A stretch of 64,000 nt of DNA from Pyxidicoccus trucidator (lineage in GTDB: Bacteria; Myxococcota; Myxococcia; Myxococcales; Myxococcaceae): the NCBI RefSeq assembly GCF_010894435.1, contig NZ_JAAIXZ010000016.1, positions 226,998 to 290,997 of the forward strand, in the 5' to 3' direction. The notes below the pieces were generated by a model that ran no database searches, had not been told where the DNA came from, and saw only the letters and a list, made by a program, of their open reading frames with translations. Position 1 is the first letter of the stretch; every line of letters starts with the position of its first letter. Of the stretch, positions 25,100 through 34,776 are shown in pieces. A program made the position numbers and the translations under genes.

Positions 25100-25143
25100 C
25101 GGCGGGAAGGGGCCCCTTGGGCTCCCGGCATTCTCCGGCCTCC

Positions 25144-25172
25144 TTGCGTTCGGGTGATATGGGCGCTAGACA
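25144..25172 (+). promoter_or_regulatory. Possible promoter of small Cys/His protein gene
   Basis: TTGCGT (25144-25149), a 17-bp spacer, TAGACA (25167-25172). Both hexamers are partial matches to sigma-70 consensus. The leader would be about 70 nt to the ATG at 25251. Confidence 0.35.
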
Positions 25173-25250
25173 GTGCGCCTTTTTCGTACCCGGCGGCGGG
25201 TCCACCTCGGTGTGGCGCCGCGATTCCGCATCGTTGCAGGAGAGTTCCAG

Positions 25251-25517
25251 ATGGCCGAGGCCCAGACGACGAAGCTCACCCATTGGCCGCGTACCGCCAA
25301 GGGCAATGGCAAGAAGGCGTGCACCGTGGAGGGCTGCAAGCGCCCCTACCGCGCCAAGAGCTTTTGCTTCTTCCACTTCAAGAAGTGGCGGCAGGGCGAC
25401 CTGCCCCACTCCCGTTACCGCACCTGCTCCAAGGCCGACTGCCGCGTGAAGACGATGAAGGCGGGCCTGTGCGAGAAGCACTACGGTGAGACGTACAAGA
25501 AGGAGGCGGCGGCCTAA
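25251..25517 (+). CDS. Small basic protein with two Cys/His zinc-like motifs
   Basis: 88-aa basic protein. Two similar motifs occur in tandem: ACTVEGCKRPYRAKSFCFFHFKKW and TCSKADCRVKTMKAGLCEKHY, each of the form C-x4-C-x9-C-x2-H, a likely zinc site. Basic residues surround both. I chose ATG at 25251 because GGAGAG lies upstream; the frame open from 25173 has no SD. I do not recognise a named family; nucleic-acid or protein binding is a reasonable guess. Monocistronic, convergent with the TrmJ-like gene. Confidence 0.8.
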   Translation: MAEAQTTKLTHWPRTAKGNGKKACTVEGCKRPYRAKSFCFFHFKKWRQGDLPHSRYRTCSKADCRVKTMKAGLCEKHYGETYKKEAAA

Positions 25518-25557
25518 GGCCGTCGTCCCTCGCGGCGCCGGGGCATCCCCCTCTTCT

Positions 25558-26301
25558 TCAGGTGGAGGTGCCCCGCGCCACCGCGCGTCCCAGGTGCTTG
25601 AAGGCCGTGAGCCATAGCTCCGCCTCGCGCTGGGTGAGCCGCGCACGCATCAACGTCAACTCCAGCTCGTTCAGCACGTGCTCTGGCGCCTGCGGGTTGA
25701 GGAACTCCGCCTTGAGCATCACCTCGCGCATCCGCGTCGAGAGCGCGTTGAGCGTGCCCAGGCGCGCGCCTTCCTGGAGGGCCTCAGGCACCGGGGCCGC
25801 GGCCGACGTCTCCATTCCCTGCCGGTGGCAGAGGTAGAGCAGCACCGCCGCCGACTGCGCCAGGTTCATGGAGGGCTGCACGTCGGACGTGGGAATCACG
25901 AGCACGTCGGTGCAGCGCGCCAGCTCCTCGTCGGACATGCCCCGCTGCTCGCCGCCGAAGACGAGCGCCACCCGCCCGCGCTCGCTCTCCTCCGCCAGCT
26001 TGCGCACCGCCTCTTCCGGCGTCAGCGCCACCCGGCCCTTGAGCTGGGTGCGAGAGGTGGTGCCAACCGCGTACACGCAGTCCTTGAGGGCCTCGGGCAG
26101 ATCGCGTGCCACGGCCATCCGGTCCAGCACGGCGTCACCCTTCACGGCCAGCCGCTCGGCGCCCCGGAAGGAGTAGGTGGCCGGGTCCGACAGAATCAGC
26201 CGTGAAAACCCGAAGTTGGCCATGACGCGCGCCACCGCTCCCATGTTGTCCGGTGAGCGCGTCTGGTGCAGGACAACGGTGAGATACTCCCCTGGACGCA
26301 T
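25558..26301 (-). CDS. TrmJ-like SPOUT RNA methyltransferase
   Basis: 247-aa SpoU/TrmH-class methyltransferase. SPOUT motifs are clear: motif 1 HQTRSPDNMGAVARVMANFG with the conserved N and R, motif 2 VFGGEQRGMSDEEL, and motif 3 VIPTSDVQPSMNLAQSAAVLLY, forming the trefoil knot that binds SAM. Length, order and the helical C-terminal extension fit TrmJ, which 2'-O-methylates nucleotide 32 of tRNA. Another TrmH-family target cannot be excluded. Divergent from the lipoprotein gene 53 bp away. Confidence 0.85.
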   Translation of the reverse strand: MRPGEYLTVVLHQTRSPDNMGAVARVMANFGFSRLILSDPATYSFRGAERLAVKGDAVLDRMAVARDLPEALKDCVYAVGTTSRTQLKGRVALTPEEAVRKLAEESERGRVALVFGGEQRGMSDEELARCTDVLVIPTSDVQPSMNLAQSAAVLLYLCHRQGMETSAAAPVPEALQEGARLGTLNALSTRMREVMLKAEFLNPQAPEHVLNELELTLMRARLTQREAELWLTAFKHLGRAVARGTST

Positions 26302-26354
26302 GACTCCGAGTTTAGCTGGTTGATCCGGGAGGAGATCGGTATATTCCCGCTCGT

Positions 26355-26945
26355 ATGCGTCGCTGGCTCCCTGGGCTGCTCCTCTCTCTCGTCACCGTCC
26401 TCACCGCTTGTGGCGAGGCCGGCAAGCCCGTGCTTGCCACGATGAGCGCGCGACAGGCCCTGACCAACCCGCCCGAGTTCCTCGAGTTCGAGTCTCCGGC
26501 GACGCGGCTGGAGCTGTTCCGCGAGGTGGCCCGGCAATCTGTCGTCGAGGCCGGCCAGGCCGCGCAGGCGCTGGTGCTGTTCCCCATGAGTCAGCAGGGG
26601 GAGCTGCTCGCGGCGCCGGGCTTCGACGCGAAGATGGACCTCTTCCAGTCGTGGGACGCGGGCGGCGGCATCCAGTTGGTGTTCGATGCGCGCGCCGGTG
26701 AGCGTTGGCCGGAGGACCGTCGCGAGGGCCTGCAGGGCCTGTCCGAGCGCGAGGCCGCGGAGCTGGTGGCTCGCACGCTGATTGCCCACTGGGGCATCCG
26801 TCCGGAGGGCACGGTGCAGGTGGACCGGGCCTCGGGCGCTCCCTACGCCGTCGCGTACGTGGACGGAATCCTGCGCATCAATCCGGCTTTCTTGTATCTG
26901 GCGGCGGCCTACGGTCCCGCTTCCCTGCCGGCCACGCTCCAGTAG
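26355..26945 (+). CDS. Lipoprotein of unknown function
   Basis: 196-aa lipoprotein. Signal MRRWLPGLLLSLVTVLTAC gives lipid Cys19. The rest is a mixed alpha/beta protein without cysteines or obvious catalytic motif (LELFREVARQSVVEAGQAAQALVLFPM; REAAELVARTLIAHWGI). I recognise no family. It lies just upstream of purC on the same strand, 73 bp apart. Confidence 0.75.
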   Translation: MRRWLPGLLLSLVTVLTACGEAGKPVLATMSARQALTNPPEFLEFESPATRLELFREVARQSVVEAGQAAQALVLFPMSQQGELLAAPGFDAKMDLFQSWDAGGGIQLVFDARAGERWPEDRREGLQGLSEREAAELVARTLIAHWGIRPEGTVQVDRASGAPYAVAYVDGILRINPAFLYLAAAYGPASLPATLQ

Positions 26946-27018
26946 AGTCGCGCGCCTCCCACGGAAGGCCCACCTTTCCCTCGCCACTTCCAGCGAGGAG
27001 GTGGACCGCGAGGCGCTT

Positions 27019-27978
27019 GTGGATACCTCCGCACTTCACGCTCAGCTTCCCCTCACGCTCAAGCAGACGGACCTGCCGTCGCTCGGCCAGCACTACCGCG
27101 GCAAGGTCCGCGAGACGTACCGGCAGGGTGACAAGCTCATCCTGGTGACGACGGACCGGCTCTCCGCGTTCGACCACATCCTCACCACCATTCCCTTCAA
27201 GGGCGAGGTGCTCAACCGGCTGTCCGCCTTCTGGTTCGAGCGCACGAAGCACATCTGCCCCAACCACGTGCTGGACGTGCCGGACGCGAACGTCACCGTG
27301 GCCCGCGCCTGTCAGCCCTTCGCGATTGAGGTGGTGGTCCGCGGCTACCTCACCGGCAGCCTGTGGCGCGACTACCAGAAGGGCACGCACACGGCCTACG
27401 GCCTGCCCTTCCCCGAAGGCCTGCGCAAGGACGAGGCCTTCCCCGAGCCCATCATCACCCCGTCCACCAAGGCGGAGTACGGCCAGCACGACGAGCCCAT
27501 CTCCGAGAAGGAGTTGCTCGCGCGCGGGCTCGCCACGCCGAAGGACTGGGCGCGCGTCACCGAGGCCGCGAAGGGGCTCTTCCTGGAGGGCCAGAAGTGG
27601 GCACGCACGCGCGGCCTCATCCTCGTCGATACCAAGTACGAGTTCGGCAAGGTGGGCGACACGCTGTACGTCATCGACGAGATGCACACCCCGGACTCCA
27701 GCCGCTACTGGGTGGCGGACGAGTACGAGGCGCGCTTCGCCAAGGGCGAGGACCAGCGCATGCTGGACAAGGAGAACATCCGCCAGTGGCTCATCCGCGA
27801 GCGGAACTTCTCCGGCCAGGGCACCCCACCCGTCATCCCCGACAGCATCCGCGAGGACCTGGCCACCAAGTACCTGGCCGCCTACGAGCGGATTACCGGC
27901 GCGCCGCTGGCGCTGGAGCCCGGTGACGTGCACGCGCGCATCGAGCGCAACCTGCGCGCGAAGGGCTACCTGAAGTAA
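27019..27978 (+). CDS. purC: SAICAR synthase
   Basis: Phosphoribosylaminoimidazole-succinocarboxamide synthase, about 319 aa: ATP-dependent joining of CAIR and aspartate in purine synthesis. Diagnostic blocks are GKVRETYRQGDKLILVTTDRLSAFDH, VVRGYLTGSLWRDY, LVDTKYEFGKVGD and DEMHTPDSSRYW. The length fits the long bacterial/eukaryotic-like subclass of about 300 aa. The start is uncertain: GTG at 27019 (GAGG upstream) is preferred; GTG at 27001 would add six residues. It converges with purB (32-bp gap), so two purine genes meet tail to tail. Confidence 0.93.
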   Translation: MDTSALHAQLPLTLKQTDLPSLGQHYRGKVRETYRQGDKLILVTTDRLSAFDHILTTIPFKGEVLNRLSAFWFERTKHICPNHVLDVPDANVTVARACQPFAIEVVVRGYLTGSLWRDYQKGTHTAYGLPFPEGLRKDEAFPEPIITPSTKAEYGQHDEPISEKELLARGLATPKDWARVTEAAKGLFLEGQKWARTRGLILVDTKYEFGKVGDTLYVIDEMHTPDSSRYWVADEYEARFAKGEDQRMLDKENIRQWLIRERNFSGQGTPPVIPDSIREDLATKYLAAYERITGAPLALEPGDVHARIERNLRAKGYLK

Positions 27979-28010
27979 CCCTCCGCGCGGCCGAGCCCTG
28001 CCGTCCGGGC

Positions 28011-29324
<1,314 letters not shown>

Positions 29325-29409
29325 GGGTAGACCTTCACGGCAAAGTCCGCCGCGCCGCGAACCGGAGCCACTCCGGCACGGCGTCGGTGGACGGACCTGA
29401 CTTCCTGGC

Positions 29410-29434
29410 GGCGGTGACGCCCAGGGTCACCGCC
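29410..29434. repeat. Hairpin in gap between kinase-FGE and purB genes
   Basis: GGCGGTGA / TCACCGCC, an 8-bp perfect stem with a 9-nt loop, in the otherwise featureless 292-bp gap 29325-29616. Could be a terminator remnant or leader structure upstream of purB. Confidence 0.3.
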
Positions 29435-29616
29435 CGCCCTTCCGGGTGCACCACCGCCAGTGCTCCCGGCCCACCCTTCTTGTCAATCAATGATGATGCC
29501 GCTGGCGCGCCGCGCGGCCCACGAAACGCGGGCCGTCGGGCTCGAAGCGAGCGCTGGTGAACGGATGGGGCCTCGGGCTCCGACCGCCGCAGGCGGGAGC
29601 GCGAGCGCCCGCCGGC

Positions 29617-32109
29617 TCACTGCCGGACGTCCGCGCAGCAGCGGAAGCCCACCGCCGGCAGGCGGTCCGAGGGGTTCCCATTCTTCCGGGCCGAGCAGCG
29701 CGACGCGTAGTCCGGCCGGTTGAACGCGCCGCCCTTCTGCGTGAAGTCCGCCGCGTCGAAGCGCGTGGACGTCCACTCCGCCACGTTGCCGGAGAGGTCC
29801 ACCACACCGTAGCCGGACCGGCAGCGGGTGAACTGCCCGGAGGCCGCCAGCGTCCGGTCGTCTCCCGCCGCCGTCTCGGTGTTGCAGGCGTCGGCGTCGT
29901 ACGGGTTGCCGTAGGGGAAGCGCGCGTTGCCCGGGCCCTTGCAGGCCTTCTCCCACTCTGGCTCCGAGCACAGCCGCTTCCCGGCGTCCTTGCACAGCGC
30001 GAGCGCCTCCTCCCAGGTCACCTCCACCTTCGGCGGCGCGTCAGCCTGGTTGGGGTACTCGTGCTCATCCACGCAGAACGAGGGCACCTGGACGCTGGTG
30101 AGCGGACGCTCATCGACCAGGGTCATGTCGTCGTCCGGTCCCGTCCCCATCTTGAAGGCGCCGCCGCTCACCAGCCGCATCCCCACGGGGCAGCCGCCCC
30201 CGGAGGCGGCCACCGCGGGCGCTCCGTCATTGGACGGAGCAGTCCCGGGGACCAGGGGCGACACCTTCGCCTGAGGGTGGCGCAGGCGCATCAGCACGTA
30301 GCCCCCGCCCAGGCCCAGGGCCAGCCCTCCGATGATGAGGAACACCAGCCACAGCATCGAGCGCGGCTTCGCCTTCGCGGCGCGGACGGCCTGCTGCGTG
30401 GGCAGGGCGGCGATGCGCGGGGCCGAGCGGGCCGCGGAGGTCGTCGGCGAGTCCAGCCGGCGCGCCCCCGAGCGGGCCCCTGACATCGCGGGAGACGAGT
30501 CCAGCGTGCGGGGAGCGGTGCGGGCACCGGAGACCGCCGGGGCGGAGTCCAGCGTGCGTGGAGCGGTGCGGGCGCCAGAGACGGCCGGGGAGGACTCCAG
30601 CGTCGGCATGCTGGAGCGTGCGCCCGAGACGCTCGGCGCGCCCTCCAGCGTCTGGGCATTGGAGCGGGCATCCTCCATGCGCGCCGAGGCGGCACGAGGC
30701 TGGGCGGCGACCGCGGGCGCCGAGGGACGCGGCGGCCCCCCCAGCGAAGGCACCGGGCCTGACGGACGCGGCGGCGAGCCCAGGGAGGGCACGGGCCCCG
30801 ACGGACGGGGCGCCGGGGCGGCAGCGGCGGGCGCCTTCGCCGCGGGCGGCGCGATGAACGGCAGGGCCTGCTCCGTCAGGCGCTGCGAGGGATGGCCCGC
30901 CGCAATCGACGGATGGGCACCGCCCATGATGGCGGCCAGCGTCGCCGCGTCGAGCGGCTGCGTGGCGTCCGGCGGGGGCGGCTCCTCCTCGTGGGACGTG
31001 TAGGGCCTGGGCGCGGCGACTCCGGGCGAGGCCACTCCCGGCGGAGGCGGCTCGTTATTCACTGCCGGGAGCATGCCGGTGGGCACGGGCGGCGGCGGCG
31101 GGGGCCTGGGCGGGACCTTCGCCCCACCGGCCTGCGACGCGCCCGCGGCGGAGAGCGGTGCCCGCTGGCGCGTGACGACGGCCGCCGGAGAGCGTGAGAG
31201 GACGCCGGCGAACTCCGCGTGCAGCTCCCCCGCCGTCTTGGGCCGGGCCAGCGGATTGGGGTTGAGCGCGCGCCGGTAGAGCGCCTCGAAGGAGGTGGGC
31301 AGGTCCGGGTGGTGCATCGTCAGCCCGGGGATGACGCCCTCTTCCGGGAGCAGTCCGGTGACGAGCTCGCCCATGATGACGCCGAGCGAGTACACGTCCA
31401 TGCGCGTGTCCAGTTCGCCGCCAGCGACATACTCCGGGGCGATGTAGACGTCCGCGCGGTGGCCCTTCTGGGCCTGGGTGAAGGGCAGGTGCGGCACGGC
31501 GAGCCCCAGCCCGTAGTCCGTCACCTTCAGCAGGTCCGGCAGGACGATGACGTTCTCCGGCTTGAGGTCGGAGTGCGGCCCGAAGCGGTGCGCGGCGTCC
31601 AGCGCGGCGGCCATCTGCGCCAGCAGCGGCTCCACGTCCTTCAGCGAGAAGAGCTGCCCGCGAGAGACGCGCTGCTCCAGCATCCGCCGCAGCGTCATCC
31701 CCTCCAGCAGCTGCATGGTGAAGAAGGGCCGGTCCCCGTCCTGGCCCTCTTCGTACACGCGGAGCAGGTTGGGGTGGTTGAGCTTCTTGCCCACCCGAAG
31801 GGACAACGAGAACTGGGTGCGCTCCTCCGGCTGCTGCACCAGGCGCTGGTGCACGACCTTGAGGGCCAGCTCGACGTCAATCTCCTGGTCCTGGGCACGG
31901 AAGACGAAGCCCATGGGCCCGGAGCCCACCACTTCCTGGATGGCGTAGCGGCCGGCGACGACGTCCCCCGGCTTGTAGGGAGCGCCCTCCAGTCCCCGTC
32001 TGCGCGCGGCACCCGCCGCCTGGCGCGACGCCGCGTCGTACTTCAGCCCGCAGGTGGGACAGGTGTCTGTCGTCGGTGGGACGTGGCTGCCGCAGCGGTG
32101 GCAAAGCAA
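29617..32109 (-). CDS. Degenerate Ser/Thr kinase fused to FGE-sulfatase domain
   Basis: About 830 aa. Order: zinc ribbon CHRCGSHVPPTTDTCPTCG; kinase domain (about 55-320); a Pro/Ala region with five 16-residue repeats; one membrane helix (MLWLVFLIIGGLALGLGGGYVLM); then a formylglycine-generating-enzyme/SUMF1-like domain (MRLVSGGAFKMGTGPDDD, CVDEHEYPNQ, LCSEPEWEKACKG, DLSGNVAEWTST, VGFRCC). The beta-3 Lys (ALKVV) and APE remain, but HRD is HSD, DFG is DYG and the helix-C Glu is Ser (FSLSLRVGKKLNHPN). The start is uncertain; TTG at 32109 has GGAG 10 nt upstream and puts the zinc ribbon first. The frame is open to 32193. Likely a membrane signalling scaffold. Confidence 0.82.
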   Translation of the reverse strand: MLCHRCGSHVPPTTDTCPTCGLKYDAASRQAAGAARRRGLEGAPYKPGDVVAGRYAIQEVVGSGPMGFVFRAQDQEIDVELALKVVHQRLVQQPEERTQFSLSLRVGKKLNHPNLLRVYEEGQDGDRPFFTMQLLEGMTLRRMLEQRVSRGQLFSLKDVEPLLAQMAAALDAAHRFGPHSDLKPENVIVLPDLLKVTDYGLGLAVPHLPFTQAQKGHRADVYIAPEYVAGGELDTRMDVYSLGVIMGELVTGLLPEEGVIPGLTMHHPDLPTSFEALYRRALNPNPLARPKTAGELHAEFAGVLSRSPAAVVTRQRAPLSAAGASQAGGAKVPPRPPPPPPVPTGMLPAVNNEPPPPGVASPGVAAPRPYTSHEEEPPPPDATQPLDAATLAAIMGGAHPSIAAGHPSQRLTEQALPFIAPPAAKAPAAAAPAPRPSGPVPSLGSPPRPSGPVPSLGGPPRPSAPAVAAQPRAASARMEDARSNAQTLEGAPSVSGARSSMPTLESSPAVSGARTAPRTLDSAPAVSGARTAPRTLDSSPAMSGARSGARRLDSPTTSAARSAPRIAALPTQQAVRAAKAKPRSMLWLVFLIIGGLALGLGGGYVLMRLRHPQAKVSPLVPGTAPSNDGAPAVAASGGGCPVGMRLVSGGAFKMGTGPDDDMTLVDERPLTSVQVPSFCVDEHEYPNQADAPPKVEVTWEEALALCKDAGKRLCSEPEWEKACKGPGNARFPYGNPYDADACNTETAAGDDRTLAASGQFTRCRSGYGVVDLSGNVAEWTSTRFDAADFTQKGGAFNRPDYASRCSARKNGNPSDRLPAVGFRCCADVRQ
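30449..30690 (-). repeat. Five 48-bp tandem coding repeats in kinase-FGE linker
   Basis: The marker CCAGC recurs at exact 48-bp steps (ccag at 30453, 30501, 30549, 30597, 30645). Each unit encodes a 16-residue block of the type SGARTAPRTLDSAPAV. The copies have diverged, so expansion is not very recent. Confidence 0.85.
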
Positions 32110-32217
32110 AGCAGTCAAACTCCAGGGGCCAGTCGGGGGTGGCCACCACGGGGGGCGGCTAACCTCATATTCTGCCCGTTCCCCTGACAGCAAGGAACGA
32201 CGAGCAGGGTCCCCGGG

Positions 32218-32673
32218 CTAGCGGCCGGTAGAACCGAACCCGTTCGACCCCCGCGACGTGGAATCGAGCACCTCCACCTCTTGCAATTCCACTGCGGTAA
32301 CGGGCGCTACGACCAGCTGCGCCACGCGGTCGCCGCGACGCAGCGTGAAGGGTTCCCGCGAGAAGTTGACGAGGAGGACCTGCACCTCGCCCCGGTAGTC
32401 CGCGTCCACCGTACCGGGTGCGTTGAGCAGCGTGACGCCGTGCCGGAGCGCGAGCCCCGAGCGGGGACGCACCTGGCCTTCGTACCCGGGCGGTAGGGTG
32501 AGCGCGAGGCCCGTGGGCACCGCCATCCGTTCCAGCGGCCCCAGCACGCGCTCACCGTCGATGTCCGCGCGCAGGTCCAGGCCGGCGGCCAGCTCCGTCT
32601 CATAGCGGGGCAGCGGCAGCGGGTCCGGATGGGCGCGCACGCGACGCACCCTCACAATCAGCGGAGAGGCCAT
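32218..32673 (-). CDS. dut: dUTP diphosphatase
   Basis: 151-aa trimeric dUTPase converting dUTP to dUMP. All five motifs are visible: AAGLDLRAD, RPRSGLALRHG, GTVDADYRGE (catalytic Asp), RRGDRVAQLVV and the C-terminal RGSNGFGSTGR that closes over the nucleotide. I chose ATG at 32673 because the protein then has usual length; ATGs at 32685 and upstream add little. It lies between the M23 peptidase and kinase-FGE genes on the same strand; function is unrelated to both. Confidence 0.95.
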   Translation of the reverse strand: MASPLIVRVRRVRAHPDPLPLPRYETELAAGLDLRADIDGERVLGPLERMAVPTGLALTLPPGYEGQVRPRSGLALRHGVTLLNAPGTVDADYRGEVQVLLVNFSREPFTLRRGDRVAQLVVAPVTAVELQEVEVLDSTSRGSNGFGSTGR

Positions 32674-32796
32674 GTAGCCCTTCATGCCACACCGCCCCAC
32701 TGACGCCAGTTTTCCGGCCGGGGGGCCACGGCTCCGGTTCCGGTTCCAGTTCCGGTCGTGATTCTGGAGCTAAGCGGCGCGAGGACCGCCCGCGGC

Positions 32797-33807
32797 TCAG
32801 GGACTGACGTCCCTCGCGACAGTCCGGAGGGCGGTGCGGAACTTCAGCGGGTCCATGGGCCGCGAGGCGAGCTCCAGCTGGTAGTGCAGGTGCGGCCCGG
32901 TGGAGCGGCCCGTGTTGCCCGAGCGCGCGACAAGCTGCCCCCGCGTCACCCGCTGTCCCACCGTCACCACCAGCTCCGAGTTGTGGCAGTACGCCGTCGT
33001 CACTCCTCGGCCGTGGTCCAGCACGAGGACGCGGCCATTCACGGCGTCCTCGCTCGCGCGCCGCACCACGCCCTCATCCACCGCCACCACCGCCGTGCCG
33101 GTGGGCACGCCCAAGTCGACGCCCGTGTGCATCTTCCGCGTGCCCAACACCGGGTGGATGCGCTCACCGAAGGGGCTCGTCACGCGCGCGCCCTCATGGA
33201 CGGGCCAGGCGAGGCCGAACGCGGTGGCCAGCGCCAGCGCCTGTGCAGCGCCCACGGACGCGCCCTCGAAGCCCGGGGGCAGCTGCCCCGCCAGTCGCTC
33301 CAGCGTGGGCGCGCCACCCTCCGCGGTCACCCGCTCCAGCGCGTAGCGCGCGGGCACCCGGCCGACGAACAGCGCCGTCAGCCGCGCCTCTTCCCCAGGG
33401 AAGTCCGCCGCCAGCGCCGTGTGCAGCCTCCGCGCGACGACGGGGCCCTCCGCCGAGTCCAGCAGGGCCGTGGAGGACACGCCCACCTCCGCCGCCAGCG
33501 CCAGCACCGGGCCGCGTGCGGAGACGTCCAGGCCCTTCAGCGCCAGGTGCGTGCCCCAGGCCAGCGCCTCCGCGTCCGTGAGCGGGCGCGCCAGCGGAGC
33601 CTCGGGGGCCCGCAGCGGCTCGGACAGCGACGTGCCACTCATGCCGTCGTAGTACGCGAGCACCGGGCGCGCGGTGCTCCGCGTCCCGGTGGCCCACGCC
33701 ACGCCCCTGCGCACCAGCGCCCCCGCGGGCGTGTGGTGATACGCCGCCCACAGGCACAGGACGGCCATGCAGAAGTCCAACAATCCTCGTGCGCGGCTCG
33801 GGAACAT
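32797..33807 (-). CDS. M23 (LytM) endopeptidase with signal anchor
   Basis: 336-aa envelope protein. An N-terminal hydrophobic helix (LLDFCMAVLCLWAAYHH) precedes a helical region of unknown fold (residues 40-215). A C-terminal LytM domain follows: VTSPFGERIHPVLGTRKMHTGVDLGVPTGTAV (zinc ligands H and D) and GPHLHYQLE (catalytic HxH). The full zinc set suggests an active peptidoglycan endopeptidase rather than an EnvC-type dead one. ATG at 33807 follows the stop of the membrane-protein gene by 8 bp, suggesting an operon. Confidence 0.88.
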   Translation of the reverse strand: MFPSRARGLLDFCMAVLCLWAAYHHTPAGALVRRGVAWATGTRSTARPVLAYYDGMSGTSLSEPLRAPEAPLARPLTDAEALAWGTHLALKGLDVSARGPVLALAAEVGVSSTALLDSAEGPVVARRLHTALAADFPGEEARLTALFVGRVPARYALERVTAEGGAPTLERLAGQLPPGFEGASVGAAQALALATAFGLAWPVHEGARVTSPFGERIHPVLGTRKMHTGVDLGVPTGTAVVAVDEGVVRRASEDAVNGRVLVLDHGRGVTTAYCHNSELVVTVGQRVTRGQLVARSGNTGRSTGPHLHYQLELASRPMDPLKFRTALRTVARDVSP

Positions 33808-33815
33808 GGGGCCTC

Positions 33816-34649
33816 TCAGCGCAGGAAGGACAGCACCGGAGACGCATCCACCACGGCGGCCACCGCCAGTGGCACCACCACCGCGCACCCCACCAGCCCG
33901 CGCCGCAAGGCCCCCTTCCCGCCTTCCGCCTCACAGGCCGCGTCCGCGTGCTGGAGGTTGCGCAGCACCGCGCGCCACCCCAGCGAGGCCAGCACGCCCA
34001 CCAGCGTGGCCACGGCCAGCCCGCGAGCCATTCCGTCCGCCACGCCGTCCCCCATCAGCTCGCGCCAGGACAGGTACACGGTGCCCTGGACGAGCCGCGC
34101 CACCGCGCACGCGCCCGCGAGCGCCACCGCCGCGGTGGCCAGGGGCCTCAGCCACCGCATGGGCGTGGGCCGCCGCAGACAGCGCGTCCACAGCGCCCGC
34201 CATGAGGGCTTCGCGGCCTCCGTGCCCAGCGCCGCCTTCCACGCCTCCGCGGGCTTCGGCGCGCTCGACTCCCGGTAGCCCAGCGCGGGCAGCGCCAGCA
34301 CCAGGTCCGCGGACAGCTCCCACGCCAGCGCCAGCAGGCGGGCCAGCCGGGTGCGCAGCTCCAGCGACAGCCACTCCACCATGGGCGCGGTGACGTCGTA
34401 CCGGCCGACGAGCGAGTCGAAGGTCGCGTCCGCCCGGTCCACCACCGCGAGCAGCCGGTCATCCAGCGTGTCCGCCGCGGAGTGGACGCCCACCGCCACC
34501 AGCGCCAGCAGCCCCAGCGGCATGAAGGCCCACCGGAAGCCGCCAAGGAAGCGGGATACGTCGGCGACAAAGCTCGAGGATGGCGGCGAGGCGGCGGGCG
34601 GGCGGGGCGGCACGGGGCCTCCGGGACGGGGCTCGCACCTCCAACGCAC
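33816..34649 (-). CDS. Membrane protein of unknown function upstream of M23 peptidase
   Basis: 277-aa protein with about four hydrophobic helices (FMPLGLLALVAVGVHSA, LRPLATAAVALAGACAVARLV, LAVATLVGVLASLGW, GLVGCAVVVPLAVAAVV). A Pro-rich N-terminus (PRPGGPVPPRPPAASPP) is probably cytoplasmic and a long soluble loop lies between helices 1 and 2. I take GTG at 34649 (GGGAGG upstream) as start; reading further upstream enters the pnp terminator. No family recognised. The neighbouring M23 gene suggests a role in cell-wall work, by context only. Confidence 0.7.
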   Translation of the reverse strand: MRWRCEPRPGGPVPPRPPAASPPSSSFVADVSRFLGGFRWAFMPLGLLALVAVGVHSAADTLDDRLLAVVDRADATFDSLVGRYDVTAPMVEWLSLELRTRLARLLALAWELSADLVLALPALGYRESSAPKPAEAWKAALGTEAAKPSWRALWTRCLRRPTPMRWLRPLATAAVALAGACAVARLVQGTVYLSWRELMGDGVADGMARGLAVATLVGVLASLGWRAVLRNLQHADAACEAEGGKGALRRGLVGCAVVVPLAVAAVVDASPVLSFLR

Positions 34650-34693
34650 GGCCCTCCCCCCCGGGTTTAAGCCATCGCCGCCGGAAACGAAAA

Positions 34694-34725
34694 CGCCCCC
34701 TCCCGCGCGGTGGCGGAAGGAGGCG
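34694..34725 (-). terminator. Terminator of pnp
   Basis: An 11-bp stem with several G-T wobbles (CGCCTCCTTCC pairing with GGGAGGGGGCG on the minus strand), 10-nt loop, then TTTTCGTTTCC. It starts 51 bp after the pnp stop. Confidence 0.7.
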
Positions 34726-34776
34726 TTCAGGGCTCGAGCCCTCACGGGCCCGAGCCAGCCTGCGTCAGGGCCCGGA

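Noticed and set aside
25107..25118. Perfect palindrome AAGGGGCCCCTT after the HtrA gene
   Set aside because: No loop for a hairpin and frequent by chance in GC-rich DNA.
26978..26998. CCTCGC/GCGAGG hairpin just upstream of purC
   Set aside because: Six base pairs only, and the purC start itself is uncertain; no riboswitch-like structure seen.
32734..32756. Short TTCCGG-type tandem hexamers near the M23 gene end
   Set aside because: Only about four imperfect copies over 23 bp; too short to support a feature.
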